DNA of 64,000 nucleotides from Sporosarcina sp. FSL W7-1349. GTDB taxonomy: Bacteria > Bacillota > Bacilli > Bacillales_A > Planococcaceae. Positions 45,313 through 55,117 of the stretch are shown piece after piece. The notes beneath the pieces are model-generated. The model made no database searches, was not told the DNA's origin, and worked only from the letters and a program-made list of their open reading frames with translations. Both the position numbers and the translations under genes were made by a program. The number at the start of each line of letters is the position of its first letter. Position 1 is the stretch's first letter. The stretch is taken from contig NZ_JBBOOK010000001.1 in assembly GCF_038003045.1 (NCBI RefSeq), forward strand, positions 1,302,001-1,366,000. The letters run 5' to 3'.

Positions 45313-46856
45313 TAGACTATCACCTTATCCTTTTCTACGACGCCAAGATATTCACCGTCGAGCGACCATGTTTTGGCTTCCGTGATTTTGACGTACACAA
45401 TCTCACCGATGACTGACCGCGGAGCTTTGAAATTGACGAGCTTGTTCTTCTCCGTGTAGCCTGCCAGCACGTCGGGGTTCTTCTTACTCTCCCCTTCGAC
45501 GAGCACTTTGACTGTTTTGCCTTTATACGGCTTCATCGATTCGGCGGACATGTCGTTGACCAATTTATTGAGCCTTTGCAGGCGCTCCCGCTTCACTTCC
45601 ATCGGGATATTATCGACCATTTTCGCGGCCGGCGTCCCTTCCCGTGGCGAATAAATATACGTATAAGCCATTTCAAAACCGACTTCCTTATACAGGGAGA
45701 GCGTCTCTTCGAATTGCTCGTCCGTTTCATTCGGGAAGCCGACGATGATATCCGTCGTCAACGTGACGTTCGGGATCGCTACTTTGATCTTCCGGACCAA
45801 TTCCAAAAACTGTTCCCGGTTGTATTTCCGCGCCATGATTTTCAAGACTTCGCTGGAACCCGATTGTACCGGCAAATGGATATGATCCAGCAAGTTCCCG
45901 CCTTTCGCGAGTACTTCGATGAGATGGTCGTCAAAATCGCGCGGATGGCTCGTTGTGAAACGGATGCGCGGAATATCGATCTTGCGAAGCTCGTCCATCA
46001 GATCGCCGAGACGGTAGTCGATGTCCTCGAAATCTTTGCCGTATGCGTTGACGTTCTGCCCGAGAAGCATGATTTCCTTATAACCTTCCGCTGCGAGCTG
46101 GCGCACTTCCTGGATGATATCCTGCGGCCTTCTGCTCCGTTCTTTCCCGCGCGTATACGGCACGATGCAGTATGTACAGAACTTGTCACAGCCGTACATG
46201 ATGTTGACCCATGCCTTAATATTGCCGTGGCGGACCTTCGGAAGGTTCTCGATGATGTCCCCTTCTTTCGACCACACTTCCACGACCATTTCCTTGGATA
46301 AATACGCCTCGTTCAGAATATGGGGCAGGCGATGGATGTTATGCGTACCGAAGATCATATCGACCTGCTGATACGTTTTCAATATTTTATTGACGACCGA
46401 TTCCTCTTGGGACATGCAGCCGCAAACCCCGATCAGGACATCCGGGTTCCTCTGTTTCAACGGCTTCAGATGGCCAAGTTCCCCGAACACTTTATTTTCT
46501 GCGTTTTCCCGGATGGCACAAGTGTTCAATAAAATGACGTTCGCCTCTTCCACATCGTCTGTCGCTTCATAACCGAGGTTCTGAAAAATACCAGCCATGA
46601 CTTCCGTGTCATGCTCATTCATCTGGCAGCCGTATGTGCGTATATAAAATTTCCGGCCCACGCCCATGCCGCGGAACCGTTCTTCTATTTCAAAATCATC
46701 GTGGTAGGAAATTTCCTCTTTCCCACGTTTTTTCGCTTCTTTCAAAGACGGCGGGGTATAGACCGTTTGGAAATATTGACTGTAGTCCTTCTCTTCCGCC
46801 GGTTTTGCTAATCCCGGCTTCACAAGACCTGCTTGCAGGCGTTGCTCTTCATTCAT
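45312..46856 (-). CDS. miaB: tRNA-2-methylthio-N6-dimethylallyladenosine synthase MiaB
   Basis: 514 residues. The N-terminal UPF0004 domain holds three cluster cysteines ([28 protein letters not shown]). The radical SAM motif is [17 protein letters not shown], followed by [14 protein letters not shown] and a TRAM domain at the C-terminus. It methylthiolates i6A37 made by MiaA. ATG at 46856 is favoured over TTG at 46862 for its spacing to AAAGGGGA. Confidence 0.97.
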   Translation of the reverse strand: MNEEQRLQAGLVKPGLAKPAEEKDYSQYFQTVYTPPSLKEAKKRGKEEISYHDDFEIEERFRGMGVGRKFYIRTYGCQMNEHDTEVMAGIFQNLGYEATDDVEEANVILLNTCAIRENAENKVFGELGHLKPLKQRNPDVLIGVCGCMSQEESVVNKILKTYQQVDMIFGTHNIHRLPHILNEAYLSKEMVVEVWSKEGDIIENLPKVRHGNIKAWVNIMYGCDKFCTYCIVPYTRGKERSRRPQDIIQEVRQLAAEGYKEIMLLGQNVNAYGKDFEDIDYRLGDLMDELRKIDIPRIRFTTSHPRDFDDHLIEVLAKGGNLLDHIHLPVQSGSSEVLKIMARKYNREQFLELVRKIKVAIPNVTLTTDIIVGFPNETDEQFEETLSLYKEVGFEMAYTYIYSPREGTPAAKMVDNIPMEVKRERLQRLNKLVNDMSAESMKPYKGKTVKVLVEGESKKNPDVLAGYTEKNKLVNFKAPRSVIGEIVYVKITEAKTWSLDGEYLGVVEKDKVIV

Positions 46857-47016
46857 TTGCAAATGTCCCCTTTCTGACCTTGCGGGATTTAGACAGTTCG
46901 TACCTATTATACTGAAACGTATGTCAGGTTTACAAGGTTAGGCTATTTTGTTGGTGCTTTGTCACAATACGGCGAAGCTCATGAAGACGATGAACATTGT
47001 CTGACATATAAAGGTA

Positions 47017-47071
47017 TTGACAGGAATAAAAATACATAGTAAATTAACACTGTTAAGTTAACGGTGTTAAG
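47017..47071 (+). promoter_or_regulatory. Promoter and TetR operator for 47085-48402
   Basis: TTGACA (47017-47022), 17-base spacer, TTAAAT (47040-47045). The bases 47045-47071 form a 27-bp near-perfect palindrome: TTAACAC at the left end, TTAAGTTAA in the centre, GTGTTAA at the right end, one mismatched pair. It covers the transcription start and is the likely autoregulatory site. Confidence 0.8.
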
Positions 47072-47084
47072 TGAGGTGCTATAT

Positions 47085-47693
47085 GTGAATCCAAAAAACG
47101 TCAAGGATGAAATTATGGATGCCGCCCGCCATCTTTTTTTAGAAGAGGGGTTTTCCCATGTGTCCATGAGAAAAATCGCAAGCAAAATTGGCTATACCCC
47201 AACTACTATCTATCTTTATTTCAAAAATAAAGAAGAGATTTTGGGAAATTTGTTGGAAGAGGGATATGGCCTGTTTTATGCGAAGCTGAAAGAATCCCAT
47301 GAGGCCGCGCTTTGCCGATCGACTGAAGAGAGACTGTTCGACATGTGTGAAGCGTATATTCAGTTCGGATTAGACCAGCCGGATTATTATAATCTGATCT
47401 TTACTGAAAACTTTGAAACGAATATCCGGTCCATCGAAAATAGCAATCGCTATCACGGTTTTTTGCTGCTTAAGGCTGTTGTAGAGGAGTTATTCGATGA
47501 CCAGACATTCGTGATGAACGGGCAAGATCGGGAGACATCCGCTCTGTATATAAGCAATTCCATTTGGGCGAGCTTACACGGAATCACCGCCTTGCTCATT
47601 ACATTCCCGCAATTTCACTGGGTCGATCGCGACAGATTCATTCAGATCCATCTGAAATCCATGATTCTCGGCTATAAAATGTTGGATCGCTAA
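47085..47693 (+). CDS. TetR family transcriptional regulator
   Basis: 202 residues from GTG at 47085 (GAGGTG six bases before). The N-terminal helix-turn-helix is VKDEIMDAARHLFLEEGFSHVSMRKIASKIGYTPTTIYLYFKNKEEI; the C-terminal ligand domain is helical, with the WHG-like WASLHGITALLI. It likely represses itself and the following DUF2306 gene through the palindrome at its promoter. Ligand unknown. Confidence 0.92.
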   Translation: MNPKNVKDEIMDAARHLFLEEGFSHVSMRKIASKIGYTPTTIYLYFKNKEEILGNLLEEGYGLFYAKLKESHEAALCRSTEERLFDMCEAYIQFGLDQPDYYNLIFTENFETNIRSIENSNRYHGFLLLKAVVEELFDDQTFVMNGQDRETSALYISNSIWASLHGITALLITFPQFHWVDRDRFIQIHLKSMILGYKMLDR

Positions 47694-47715
47694 ATCATAC
47701 ATTGGAGGTGGAAGC

Positions 47716-48402
47716 ATGCAAAGATTGCTTTGGTGGATCATGACGTGTCTGGCGATTGCCGTAGCCGGCTATGCACTCGTCCAATATTTTGTCCTGGATG
47801 CGAGCCAAGCCGGGTTCGTTCAAATGAAGGAATTGTTTCTCGCTCGATTAGGCGCCGTCTGGTTTGCAATGCTGTTCATTCACGCGGCATCAAGTCTAAT
47901 CGCTTTAGTGATCGGGCCCTTTACGTTATCGGCCAAATTCAGGGAGAACAATATTCGGTTGCATCGCATATTCGGGAAAATCTACGTAATCGGTGTTGGA
48001 ATCGGCAGTCTTTCCGGCTTCTATCTGGCCCTCTATGCAACAGGAGGTTGGGTTGGCAAAGCCGGGTTCATGACATTATCCATACTTTGGTTCACAACTG
48101 CCTATCAAGCTTTTATCAACATTAAAGAAAAGCGGGTCCTTGCCCATCGGAAGTGGATGATTCGGAATTATTCCTTGACCTTGGCAGCTGTGACATTGCG
48201 GATTTGGCTACCTTTATTCGCATGGCTTTTCGGGTTGGAAAACTTTGAATTAAGTTATGCTGCCATCGCTTGGTTTTCATGGGTCCCGAATATTTTTGTG
48301 GCGGAATGGTTCATTTCCAGGAAGCTGATAAAGCAGGCACGACTCAAAACAACTTCGCAAATAGCCGACGCGCTCGAAAGCCGGACGACGGAATTACCAT
48401 GA
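47716..48402 (+). CDS. DUF2306 membrane protein
   Basis: 228 residues with about seven hydrophobic segments. RLHRIFGKIYVIGVGIGSLSGFYLAL and LAHRKWMIRNYSLTLAAVTLR carry the two His-containing motifs of DUF2306, a family related in layout to cytochrome b561-like or heme-binding membrane proteins, function unknown. GGAGGTGG precedes ATG. It follows the TetR gene by 22 bases and ends at a strong terminator. Confidence 0.88.
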   Translation: MQRLLWWIMTCLAIAVAGYALVQYFVLDASQAGFVQMKELFLARLGAVWFAMLFIHAASSLIALVIGPFTLSAKFRENNIRLHRIFGKIYVIGVGIGSLSGFYLALYATGGWVGKAGFMTLSILWFTTAYQAFINIKEKRVLAHRKWMIRNYSLTLAAVTLRIWLPLFAWLFGLENFELSYAAIAWFSWVPNIFVAEWFISRKLIKQARLKTTSQIADALESRTTELP

Positions 48403-48430
48403 GGATCCAGATTGAATGATATCCATCCAC

Positions 48431-48487
48431 AAAAAAACAGTTGACGCAGGCTGATTAAGTGGCAGCCTTGTGACAACTGTTTTTTCA
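48431..48487. terminator. Bidirectional terminator (DUF2306 gene / spoVS)
   Basis: AAAAAACAGTTG pairs with CAACTGTTTTTT, with a second inner stem GGCTG/CAGCC. It lies between convergent genes. Confidence 0.9.
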
Positions 48488-48489
48488 TT

Positions 48490-48759
48490 TTATTTTTGCC
48501 TTTTCTCAACTAACAATTTCAGTGCGGTGCGGCCTTCTCCATTGATTTGGATGTCAGTGAACGCAGGTGCGCAGACGAGATCACCCCCGCTAGGTGCTAC
48601 GAATCCTCTTGCAATCGCCACTGCTTTTACCGCTTGGTTCAATGCGCCTGCACCGATTGCCTGCATTTCCGCATAGCCTTGGTCCCGGATGACCGCGACG
48701 AGTGCCCCGGCAACTGAATTCGGATTCGAGCGGGATGATACTTTCAATGGATTCACCAT
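48490..48759 (-). CDS. spoVS: Stage V sporulation protein S
   Basis: 89 residues. LKVSSRSNPNSVAGALVAVI, AIGAGALNQAVKAVAIARGF and CAPAFTDIQINGEGRTALKLLVE are the strongly conserved SpoVS blocks (Alba-like fold). Needed for coat assembly and late sporulation in B. subtilis. AAGGAGG precedes ATG. It lies downstream of ymdB as in B. subtilis. Confidence 0.97.
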   Translation of the reverse strand: MVNPLKVSSRSNPNSVAGALVAVIRDQGYAEMQAIGAGALNQAVKAVAIARGFVAPSGGDLVCAPAFTDIQINGEGRTALKLLVEKRQK

Positions 48760-48843
48760 TATTCCTCCTTATTTTCCTATGTCTATGGAATGCAGTACTC
48801 CATAAACTATCCTATGAAACAAGGAGGCCATTTAGACGCGATT

Positions 48844-49641
48844 TCAGCCGATGAACGGGCGGTCCTCGTTGATCGCGATGCGTTCAATGGCGATGGCCCG
48901 TCCCGATGCGTCATCGATTTCCACCACAAGGCCGTTCAACTGCACCCGGCCATGTTTCGGCACTTCGAACCGGACCGGCAAATTCGTCTTGAATCGGTAG
49001 AGGACATCCTCTTTTTTCATGCCGAGGATTTCATCATACGGCCCCGTCATGCCGGCATCCGTCAAATATGCCGTACCTCCTGGCAAAATCCGGTCATCTG
49101 CTGTCTGGACATGGGTATGGGTCCCGACGACGACGGATGCCCGGCCATCCAGATGCCATCCCATCGCGATTTTCTCGCTCGTCGCTTCCGCGTGAAAGTC
49201 GATAAAGACAAGGGGTGAAATTTCCTTCGCCTGTGCCACGAGCTCATCCGCCTTCTCGAACGGATCCCCGTGCGGCGGCAAAAAGACGCGTCCGTGCAAA
49301 TTGATGACCGATAGCGTTACCCCGTTCTTTGAGATGGTCGTCATCCCTTTGCCCGGTGCCTCCTCCGAAAAATTCGCAGGCCGGAGCAAATAATCAGTGT
49401 CATCGATGAAATCAAAGATCTCCTTATGATCCCATGTATGATTGCCCATCGTGATGACATCCACGCCGGCGCGGAGCAAATCGTCGAAAATAGAGCGGGT
49501 GATGCCCCGGCCCGATGCCGCATTTTCCCCGTTTGCGATGATGACATCCGGCGCATATTTCTTTTTCAGGCGAGGCAGGTAATCAAACACCATGTTCCGG
49601 CCCGGCGATCCAACGATATCCCCGATAAATAATACTTTCAT
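48844..49641 (-). CDS. ymdB: Metallophosphoesterase YmdB (TIGR00282 family)
   Basis: 265 residues. MKVLFIGDIVGSPGR, VIANGENAASGRGI, VDVITMGNHTWDHKE, VFIDFHAEATSEK and VVGTHTHVQTAD supply the metal-binding Asp, Asn, His residues of this calcineurin-like phosphodiesterase. YmdB hydrolyses cyclic nucleotides in vitro and affects the choice between motility and biofilm. ATG at 49641 follows GAAGAGG. Separated from rny by a terminator. Confidence 0.95.
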   Translation of the reverse strand: MKVLFIGDIVGSPGRNMVFDYLPRLKKKYAPDVIIANGENAASGRGITRSIFDDLLRAGVDVITMGNHTWDHKEIFDFIDDTDYLLRPANFSEEAPGKGMTTISKNGVTLSVINLHGRVFLPPHGDPFEKADELVAQAKEISPLVFIDFHAEATSEKIAMGWHLDGRASVVVGTHTHVQTADDRILPGGTAYLTDAGMTGPYDEILGMKKEDVLYRFKTNLPVRFEVPKHGRVQLNGLVVEIDDASGRAIAIERIAINEDRPFIG

Positions 49642-49660
49642 GAAAACGCCTCTTCCATAG

Positions 49661-49697
49661 AAAAAGGCTTCCGGTTCAGTTGCACGGAAGCCCCTTC
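49661..49697 (-). terminator. Terminator of rny
   Basis: GGCTTCCG and CGGAAGCC pair on the minus strand, followed by TTTTTC, between rny and ymdB. Confidence 0.85.
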
Positions 49698-49702
49698 TTT
49701 TT

Positions 49703-51259
49703 TTATTTTGCATATTCGACGGCACGGGTTTCCCGAATGACCGTCACTTTGATATGTCCTGGATAATCCAGTTCCTCTTCAATCCGTTTCCGGATATCAC
49801 GCGCCAAACGATGCGCGGTAATATCATCAATCTGATCCGGCCGGACGATGATGCGAACTTCCCGTCCTGCCTGGATGGCAAATGATTTCTCCACCCCATC
49901 GTAAGACTCTGAAATCTCTTCGAGTTTTTGCAATCTGCGAATATAGTTTTCCAACGTCTCACTGCGGGCTCCCGGCCGTGCAGCGGATAAAGCATCGGCT
50001 GCGGCAACGAGTACGGCGATGACCGAAGTCGGCTCCGTATCTCCGTGGTGAGATGCGATACTGTTGATGACCACAGGATGTTCCTTATACTTCGTCGCCA
50101 GCTCGACGCCGATTTCGACGTGGCTGCCTTCGACTTCATGGTCGATCGCTTTCCCGATATCATGGAGCAACCCGGCCCGTCTCGCAAGCGTCACATCTTC
50201 ACCGAGTTCCGCAGCCAGCAAGCCGGCGAGATACGCAACTTCGGTCGAGTGCTTCAGAACGTTTTGGCCGTAGCTCGTACGGAATCGCAATCTTCCGAGG
50301 ATTTTAATCAAATCCGGATGCAGATTGTGAACACCGACATCGAATGTAGTTTGCTCCCCGGTCTCCCGGATCAGCTCGTCCACCTCACGTCTGGATTTGT
50401 CCACCATTTCTTCGATTCGCGCCGGATGGATACGGCCGTCTTGGACGAGTTTTTCCAGTGCAAGACGTGCAGTTTCCCGACGGATCGGATCGAATCCGGA
50501 CAGAATGACAGCTTCCGGCGTATCGTCTATTATGAGATCGATTCCCGTCAATGTCTCCAGCGTACGGATATTACGCCCTTCCCGACCAATGATGCGGCCT
50601 TTCATTTCATCATTTGGCAAATTGACCACCGAAACGGTTGTTTCTGCGACATGGTCGGCTGCGAAACGCTGCAAAGCAAGGGATAGGATTTCACGTGCTC
50701 GCTTATCGGATTCCTCTTTCGCACGCTGTTCCGATTCCTTGGTCATGACAGCGATATCGGTAGAAAGTTCTTTTTCCACTTCGTCCAAGATGAGATGCTT
50801 CGCCTCATCCCGCGTCAGTGAAGAGATTCTTTCGAGTTCCGCCTGTTGTAGGGTAACAAGTTCTTCCGCCTTGCGTTCCATCTGTTCAATATGCTGTTGT
50901 CTTCCGGTTAGCGCTTCTTCTTTGCGCTCCAGACCCGCTTCTCTTTTGTTGAGAGCATCATCCTTGCGGTCATGATTTTCCTCCCGTTGCAGAAGACGGT
51001 TTTCCTGCTTTTGCAGTTCCGCCCTTCTTTCACGGATTTCACTTTCCGCTTCAATTCTCAGTTTGTGAGTTTCATCCTTCGCTTCCAGTAGTGCCTCTTT
51101 TTTCATGGCCTCCGCTTCACGCTTCGCCTCTTCAACGATTTGTTCTGCCGAGTATTTGGCACCCGTAACTTTTGATTCGTTCACTTTCTTATTAACAAAA
51201 TAGATAACAACGGCACCGACGATGAGCCCGAGCAAAGCGGAGATGATATTCCATAACAT
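49703..51259 (-). CDS. rny: Ribonuclease Y
   Basis: 518 residues. N-terminal membrane anchor ([22 protein letters not shown]), a long coiled coil to about 200, a KH domain ([25 protein letters not shown]) and an HD domain ([21 protein letters not shown]). It starts mRNA decay at the membrane and is modulated by the Ric complex, one member of which (ricA) is in this window. ATG at 51259 follows AGGAGGTGA. Confidence 0.97.
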   Translation of the reverse strand: MLWNIISALLGLIVGAVVIYFVNKKVNESKVTGAKYSAEQIVEEAKREAEAMKKEALLEAKDETHKLRIEAESEIRERRAELQKQENRLLQREENHDRKDDALNKREAGLERKEEALTGRQQHIEQMERKAEELVTLQQAELERISSLTRDEAKHLILDEVEKELSTDIAVMTKESEQRAKEESDKRAREILSLALQRFAADHVAETTVSVVNLPNDEMKGRIIGREGRNIRTLETLTGIDLIIDDTPEAVILSGFDPIRRETARLALEKLVQDGRIHPARIEEMVDKSRREVDELIRETGEQTTFDVGVHNLHPDLIKILGRLRFRTSYGQNVLKHSTEVAYLAGLLAAELGEDVTLARRAGLLHDIGKAIDHEVEGSHVEIGVELATKYKEHPVVINSIASHHGDTEPTSVIAVLVAAADALSAARPGARSETLENYIRRLQKLEEISESYDGVEKSFAIQAGREVRIIVRPDQIDDITAHRLARDIRKRIEEELDYPGHIKVTVIRETRAVEYAK

Positions 51260-51365
51260 CCAGGTCACCTCCTCCTGCTATTCTTTTCATTTTCAGTCGG
51301 CTCGTATATTAAGGTTCAACATACTGCCAATATTCATTTCAGGAATTTGAAATTATACACTATTA

Positions 51366-51394
51366 ATTGTATCGGTGTGAAATTGACATGTCAA
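51366..51394 (-). promoter_or_regulatory. Sigma-A promoter of rny
   Basis: Minus-strand TTGACA (51394-51389), 17-base spacer, TACAAT (51371-51366), giving a leader of about 100 bases. Confidence 0.75.
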
Positions 51395-51525
51395 GGATTG
51401 GAGCGCGGGTTTGGAATAATATTACGGCTTTCCGATTTTATATAAATCGAACTAAAGAAACGGACATTATCAACAAACTGTTGCTTTCCGTTCCAAATTT
51501 CGTTTGCGACGAAAGCGCAGCGACA

Positions 51526-51772
51526 GGAGCAGGCGGACGCTTTCCGCGGGGCGCGGGCGAGCCATTCGAACAGCGAAGGGTTCGATTTGCCGTATTTCTG
51601 CGCACTTCGCAGAAATTAAGGCATCCAGCGTTGCCAACGCTACATTCTTTCGAAGGACAAGCTGCTGCCAAACGCTGCGCTTTTTGGCACAAAAGCCGTT
51701 CTACGTAACGGCTTTTCCTGCGGGGTCTCACCATTCGCGCTTCCCCCCGCAGGAGTCGCCGCCTTCCACTCC
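51526..51772. repeat. Multi-hairpin interspersed element between recA and rny
   Basis: The outer arms are GGAGCAGGCGGACGC (51526 on) and GTCGCCGCC..ACTCC (to 51772), which are imperfectly complementary; CCTGCGGGG..CCCCCCGCAGG forms an inner hairpin in the right arm. These arms resemble the common Bacillales palindromic repeat family. Between them lie five small hairpins in tandem: 51564-51586, 51595-51615 (TTTCTGCG/CGCAGAAA), 51627-51641 (AGCGTT/AACGCT), 51667-51688 (GCCAAA/TTTGGC) and 51691-51716 (AAAAGCCGTT/AACGGCTTTT). No gene. Whether it is transcribed is unknown. Confidence 0.7.
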
Positions 51773-51918
51773 AAGCAACTAGAATTAGCGAATCCAAGTC
51801 TTTCGTTCATCTTATTATATAGACTAATCAATATTTTGCCCCGGATGGACACTGTCTCAACAGGTACGAAAGAATAGGATATAGCTGGCTAGCCGTTCTT
51901 ATAAAATACGAAAACCCC

Positions 51919-51957
51919 GAAAAACCGAACCGCCCGCTTTTGGGTGGTTCGGTTTTG
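51919..51957 (-). terminator. Terminator of recA
   Basis: AAAACCGAACCACCC and GGGCGGTTCGGTTTT pair on the minus strand, followed by a T, C and G stretch; very stable. Confidence 0.9.
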
Positions 51958-51963
51958 ATAGGA

Positions 51964-53028
51964 TTATTCTTCGTCCAGCAATAGTTCCAGCACTTCGTCC
52001 TCATCTTCGTCCTCTTCATGGGCGGCGATAACGTAGTTGGCACTGGCCATTCCGTATGAATCACGGATTTTATTGGCGATTTCGTTACGGATTTCCGGAT
52101 TTTCCTTAAGAAATTGTTTCGCGTTCTCGCGTCCTTGTCCAAGGCGTTCACCTTCGTAGGAATACCAGGAACCGCTCTTTTGGACGACATCCAATTCGGC
52201 ACCGAGGTCGACGATTTCCCCTTCTTTGGAGATTCCTTCCCCGTACATGATATCGACTTCCGCTGTGCGGAATGGTGGCGCAACTTTGTTTTTCACGACG
52301 CGGATCCGCGTTTTGTTCCCCATGATATCATTACCTTGCTTAATCGCTTCTCCGCGGCGGACATCCAATCGCACGGAGGAATAGAATTTCAAGGCACGGC
52401 CTCCTGGTGTCACTTCCGGATTACCGAACATGACGCCGACTTTTTCACGAATTTGGTTGATGAATACTGCGATAGTTTTCGACTTATTGATCGCTCCGGA
52501 AAGTTTACGCAATGCTTGGGACATGAGACGGGCTTGAAGACCGACGTGGGAATCCCCCATCTCCCCTTCGATTTCCGCTTTCGGGACGAGCGCCGCCACC
52601 GAGTCGATGACGATGATGTCGATTGCACCGCTTCGGACGAGCGCTTCTGCGATTTCAAGCGCTTGCTCTCCCGTATCCGGCTGGGATAATAGCAATTCAT
52701 CGATATCGACGCCCAATTTTTGCGCATAGACCGGATCAAGCGCATGCTCCGCATCGATGAAGGCCGCCTGTCCACCTGCCGCCTGCACTTCCGCAATGGC
52801 ATGGAGCGCGACAGTCGTTTTACCCGAACTTTCCGGACCATAGATTTCAATTACCCGGCCGCGCGGGTAGCCGCCGACTCCAAGAGCGGCGTCGAGTGCA
52901 AGCGAGCCACTCGATGATGTGGAAATTTCACGGTCCGTCTGTTCTCCCATTTTCATGACGGAACCTTTCCCGAATTGTTTTTCTATTTGTTTCAAGGCCA
53001 TATCCAAAGCCGCTTTACGATCGCTCAA
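51964..53028 (-). CDS. recA: Recombinase RecA
   Basis: 354 residues. Walker [10 protein letters not shown] (about 65-73), Walker [14 protein letters not shown], loop 1 [51 protein letters not shown], and an acidic C-terminal tail ([10 protein letters not shown]). It catalyses strand exchange and triggers LexA self-cleavage. A LexA box stands upstream. The acidic tail is typical. Confidence 0.99.
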   Translation of the reverse strand: MSDRKAALDMALKQIEKQFGKGSVMKMGEQTDREISTSSSGSLALDAALGVGGYPRGRVIEIYGPESSGKTTVALHAIAEVQAAGGQAAFIDAEHALDPVYAQKLGVDIDELLLSQPDTGEQALEIAEALVRSGAIDIIVIDSVAALVPKAEIEGEMGDSHVGLQARLMSQALRKLSGAINKSKTIAVFINQIREKVGVMFGNPEVTPGGRALKFYSSVRLDVRRGEAIKQGNDIMGNKTRIRVVKNKVAPPFRTAEVDIMYGEGISKEGEIVDLGAELDVVQKSGSWYSYEGERLGQGRENAKQFLKENPEIRNEIANKIRDSYGMASANYVIAAHEEDEDEDEVLELLLDEE

Positions 53029-53071
53029 AATAGTTCCTCCTTAAAGGTGATATGCTTTTCTTTCTATCTCT

Positions 53072-53122
53072 ACTATACTCCTTTATTGAGAAATACACAA
53101 GAAAAAAGCGAACGCTTATTCG
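53072..53122 (-). promoter_or_regulatory. recA promoter with LexA box
   Basis: Minus-strand TTGTGT (53100-53095), 17-base spacer, TATAGT (53077-53072). CGAACGCTTATTCG (53109-53122), one base from the CGAAC-N4-GTTCG consensus, lies just upstream of the -35. Confidence 0.8.
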
Positions 53123-53193
53123 ATAATTTTATTCATTCTCTACTTTTAAATGAGAATCCATATAGAAATCTCATTTTTAATTGAGAAATCGGC

Positions 53194-54453
53194 TTAAAAC
53201 TTTTTTTTGGCCTCTTTTTTCTCCATATGCTTAATTAAGTAATAGATTGCAAATTGGGCAGCACGTCGACGGTTCGCATTTCGGGAACCGGAAAGGGATA
53301 ATTTATACGTTTCCATTTCCGCATCGTCAGACACGATGCCGATCCATACGGTACCGACGGGTGCACCGTCATGCGGTTCCGGACCTGCCGCGCCCGTCAG
53401 GCCGACCCCGATATTCGATCCGAATTTGCGTTTCACGTTCACGGCAAGAGCAGCGGCGCATTCCGAACTGACGACACCAAACCGATCTAATAATTCTTGT
53501 TCCACATCGAGCTGTTCGACTTTTTGCTGTTCGTTGTAGACGACGACCCCGCCTTCCAAAGAAACGCCGATGCCCGCCTCTTTCCCGAGCTCCGCCATGA
53601 ATAGGCCGGACGTCAGGCTCTCCGCTGCGGACAATGTCCAACCGTTCTGGAAGAGCATCTCCGCAGCCTTGGATGATAGCGTATCATCGTCGACACCGTA
53701 AACAAATTCCCCGACAATCGCACGGATTTCCCCCTCCACAGGGGCAATCAGTTTGTTTGCATCATCCAAGGTGCCGGCTTTTGCCGTAATCCGCAAGGTC
53801 ACTCCGTCGACCGATGCCAGGGGAGCGATTGTCGGATTGGACTGCTTTTCCAAGATTGGCTGTATACGATGTTCCAGCTCCGCTTCGCCGATTCCGTAAA
53901 ATTTCAATACGCGGGAGGAGATGACTTCCTTCCTACCCGTCACACCAAGCAAATAGGGAATCGCAAAGCTGGTGAACATCGGCCTCATTTCATGAGGCGG
54001 CCCCGGCAATAAAATATATTGGACGCCGGCTTTTTCGATCGCCATTCCTGGCGCCATGCCATTGCGATTCGGCAGGACAATCGCATCTTTGAACACCAAT
54101 GCCTGCTTCTTATTGTTTTCCGTCATTACCCGCCCGCTCCGCTCGAAATACTGCTGAATCGAAAACAGGGCCTCCTCGTCACTGACCAACGTCGACCCGA
54201 TCTGTTTCACGATTGTCTCTTTCGTCATATCGTCTTTCGTCGGCCCAAGTCCCCCGGTGAAAATGAGAACATCCGCCCGTTTTTTCGCAATCTCGATCAC
54301 TTCATTCAAGCGGTCGGAATTGTCTCCGACGACCGTTTGGAAATGGACATCGATCCCGATCTCCGCGAGCTTCTCCGAAATGAACTGCGCATTCGTATTG
54401 GTGATTTGGCCGAGCAATAATTCCGAGCCGACCGCAATAATTTCCGCTTTCAT
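53194..54453 (-). CDS. cinA: Competence/damage-inducible protein CinA
   Basis: 419 residues. The N-terminal MoaB-like domain (AEIIAVGSELLLGQITNTNAQFISEKLAEIGID, LIFTGGLGPTKDDMTKE, LLPGPPHEM) is followed by the C-terminal nicotinamide-nucleotide amidase domain (SAAESLTSGLFMAEL, GLTGAAGPEPHDGAPVGTVWIG). It may recycle damaged nucleotides and is cotranscribed with recA in many Firmicutes; here recA has its own promoter as well. AAAGGGA precedes ATG. Confidence 0.96.
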   Translation of the reverse strand: MKAEIIAVGSELLLGQITNTNAQFISEKLAEIGIDVHFQTVVGDNSDRLNEVIEIAKKRADVLIFTGGLGPTKDDMTKETIVKQIGSTLVSDEEALFSIQQYFERSGRVMTENNKKQALVFKDAIVLPNRNGMAPGMAIEKAGVQYILLPGPPHEMRPMFTSFAIPYLLGVTGRKEVISSRVLKFYGIGEAELEHRIQPILEKQSNPTIAPLASVDGVTLRITAKAGTLDDANKLIAPVEGEIRAIVGEFVYGVDDDTLSSKAAEMLFQNGWTLSAAESLTSGLFMAELGKEAGIGVSLEGGVVVYNEQQKVEQLDVEQELLDRFGVVSSECAAALAVNVKRKFGSNIGVGLTGAAGPEPHDGAPVGTVWIGIVSDDAEMETYKLSLSGSRNANRRRAAQFAIYYLIKHMEKKEAKKKF

Positions 54454-54471
54454 CTATTCACGTCCCTTTCT

Positions 54472-55050
54472 TTACATCGAGTCTAACAGCACCCTTCTAT
54501 TCTTATAGAAGTAGTCGACACCCGACCAAATGGTGAAGAGCAAGGCAATATAAAGCATGATCAGTCCAAATGGAATACCGAGCAGTGCAAAAAAGATATT
54601 ATTTAATAATAAGGAGGCAATGGCCAATATCTGAGCCACTGTCTTGATCTTGCCTAGCTGGTTCGCCGCGACGACTTCGCCGCCCCCCGCCAAGATCAGA
54701 CGAAGTCCTGTAACAGCAAATTCCCGGCTGATGATAACGATGACAATCCAGGAAGGCGCAGCCCCCATTTCTACAAGGATGATCATCGCAGCCGAAACGA
54801 GCAGCTTATCTGCCAGCGGATCGAGGAATTTCCCCATATTCGTAACTAGCCCATATTTCCGGGCGATGAACCCATCCAGCCAATCGGTGGCCGACGCAAA
54901 AATGAAAAGCAAGCCACCGATCAAGTGTTCCACCGTCAATTCGGTTCCTCCGACATTCAGCTTGCCGAAACCGAAATCGATCAGCATGAACACCATGAAA
55001 ATAGGGATAAGCAGTACACGGGAAACCGTGATTTTATTTGGCAAATTCAT
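54472..55050 (-). CDS. pgsA: CDP-diacylglycerol-glycerol-3-phosphate phosphatidyltransferase
   Basis: 192 residues, four or five membrane helices. The CDP-alcohol phosphotransferase motif is ATDWLDGFIARKYGLVTNMGKFLDPLADK, and the N-terminus NLPNKITVSRVLLIP is typical. It makes phosphatidylglycerophosphate, the first committed step to phosphatidylglycerol, in the membrane. ATG at 55050 follows AAAGGGGA. Confidence 0.96.
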   Translation of the reverse strand: MNLPNKITVSRVLLIPIFMVFMLIDFGFGKLNVGGTELTVEHLIGGLLFIFASATDWLDGFIARKYGLVTNMGKFLDPLADKLLVSAAMIILVEMGAAPSWIVIVIISREFAVTGLRLILAGGGEVVAANQLGKIKTVAQILAIASLLLNNIFFALLGIPFGLIMLYIALLFTIWSGVDYFYKNRRVLLDSM

Positions 55051-55089
55051 AAAGCGAAGTTCCCCTTTCTCTATACCTTTTTTCAAAGA

Positions 55090-55117
55090 AAATAGTCATC
55101 CTTTTCAGATGACTATT
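55090..55117 (-). terminator. Hairpin at the rodZ stop codon
   Basis: AATAGTCATC and GATGACTATT pair perfectly on the minus strand, followed by TTCTTT. The rodZ stop codon lies inside the stem. Probably a weak terminator or attenuator before pgsA. Confidence 0.6.

Noticed and set aside
50045..50686. Plus-strand open frame of 213 residues
   Set aside because: Antisense to the KH/HD part of rny; no family resemblance or binding site.
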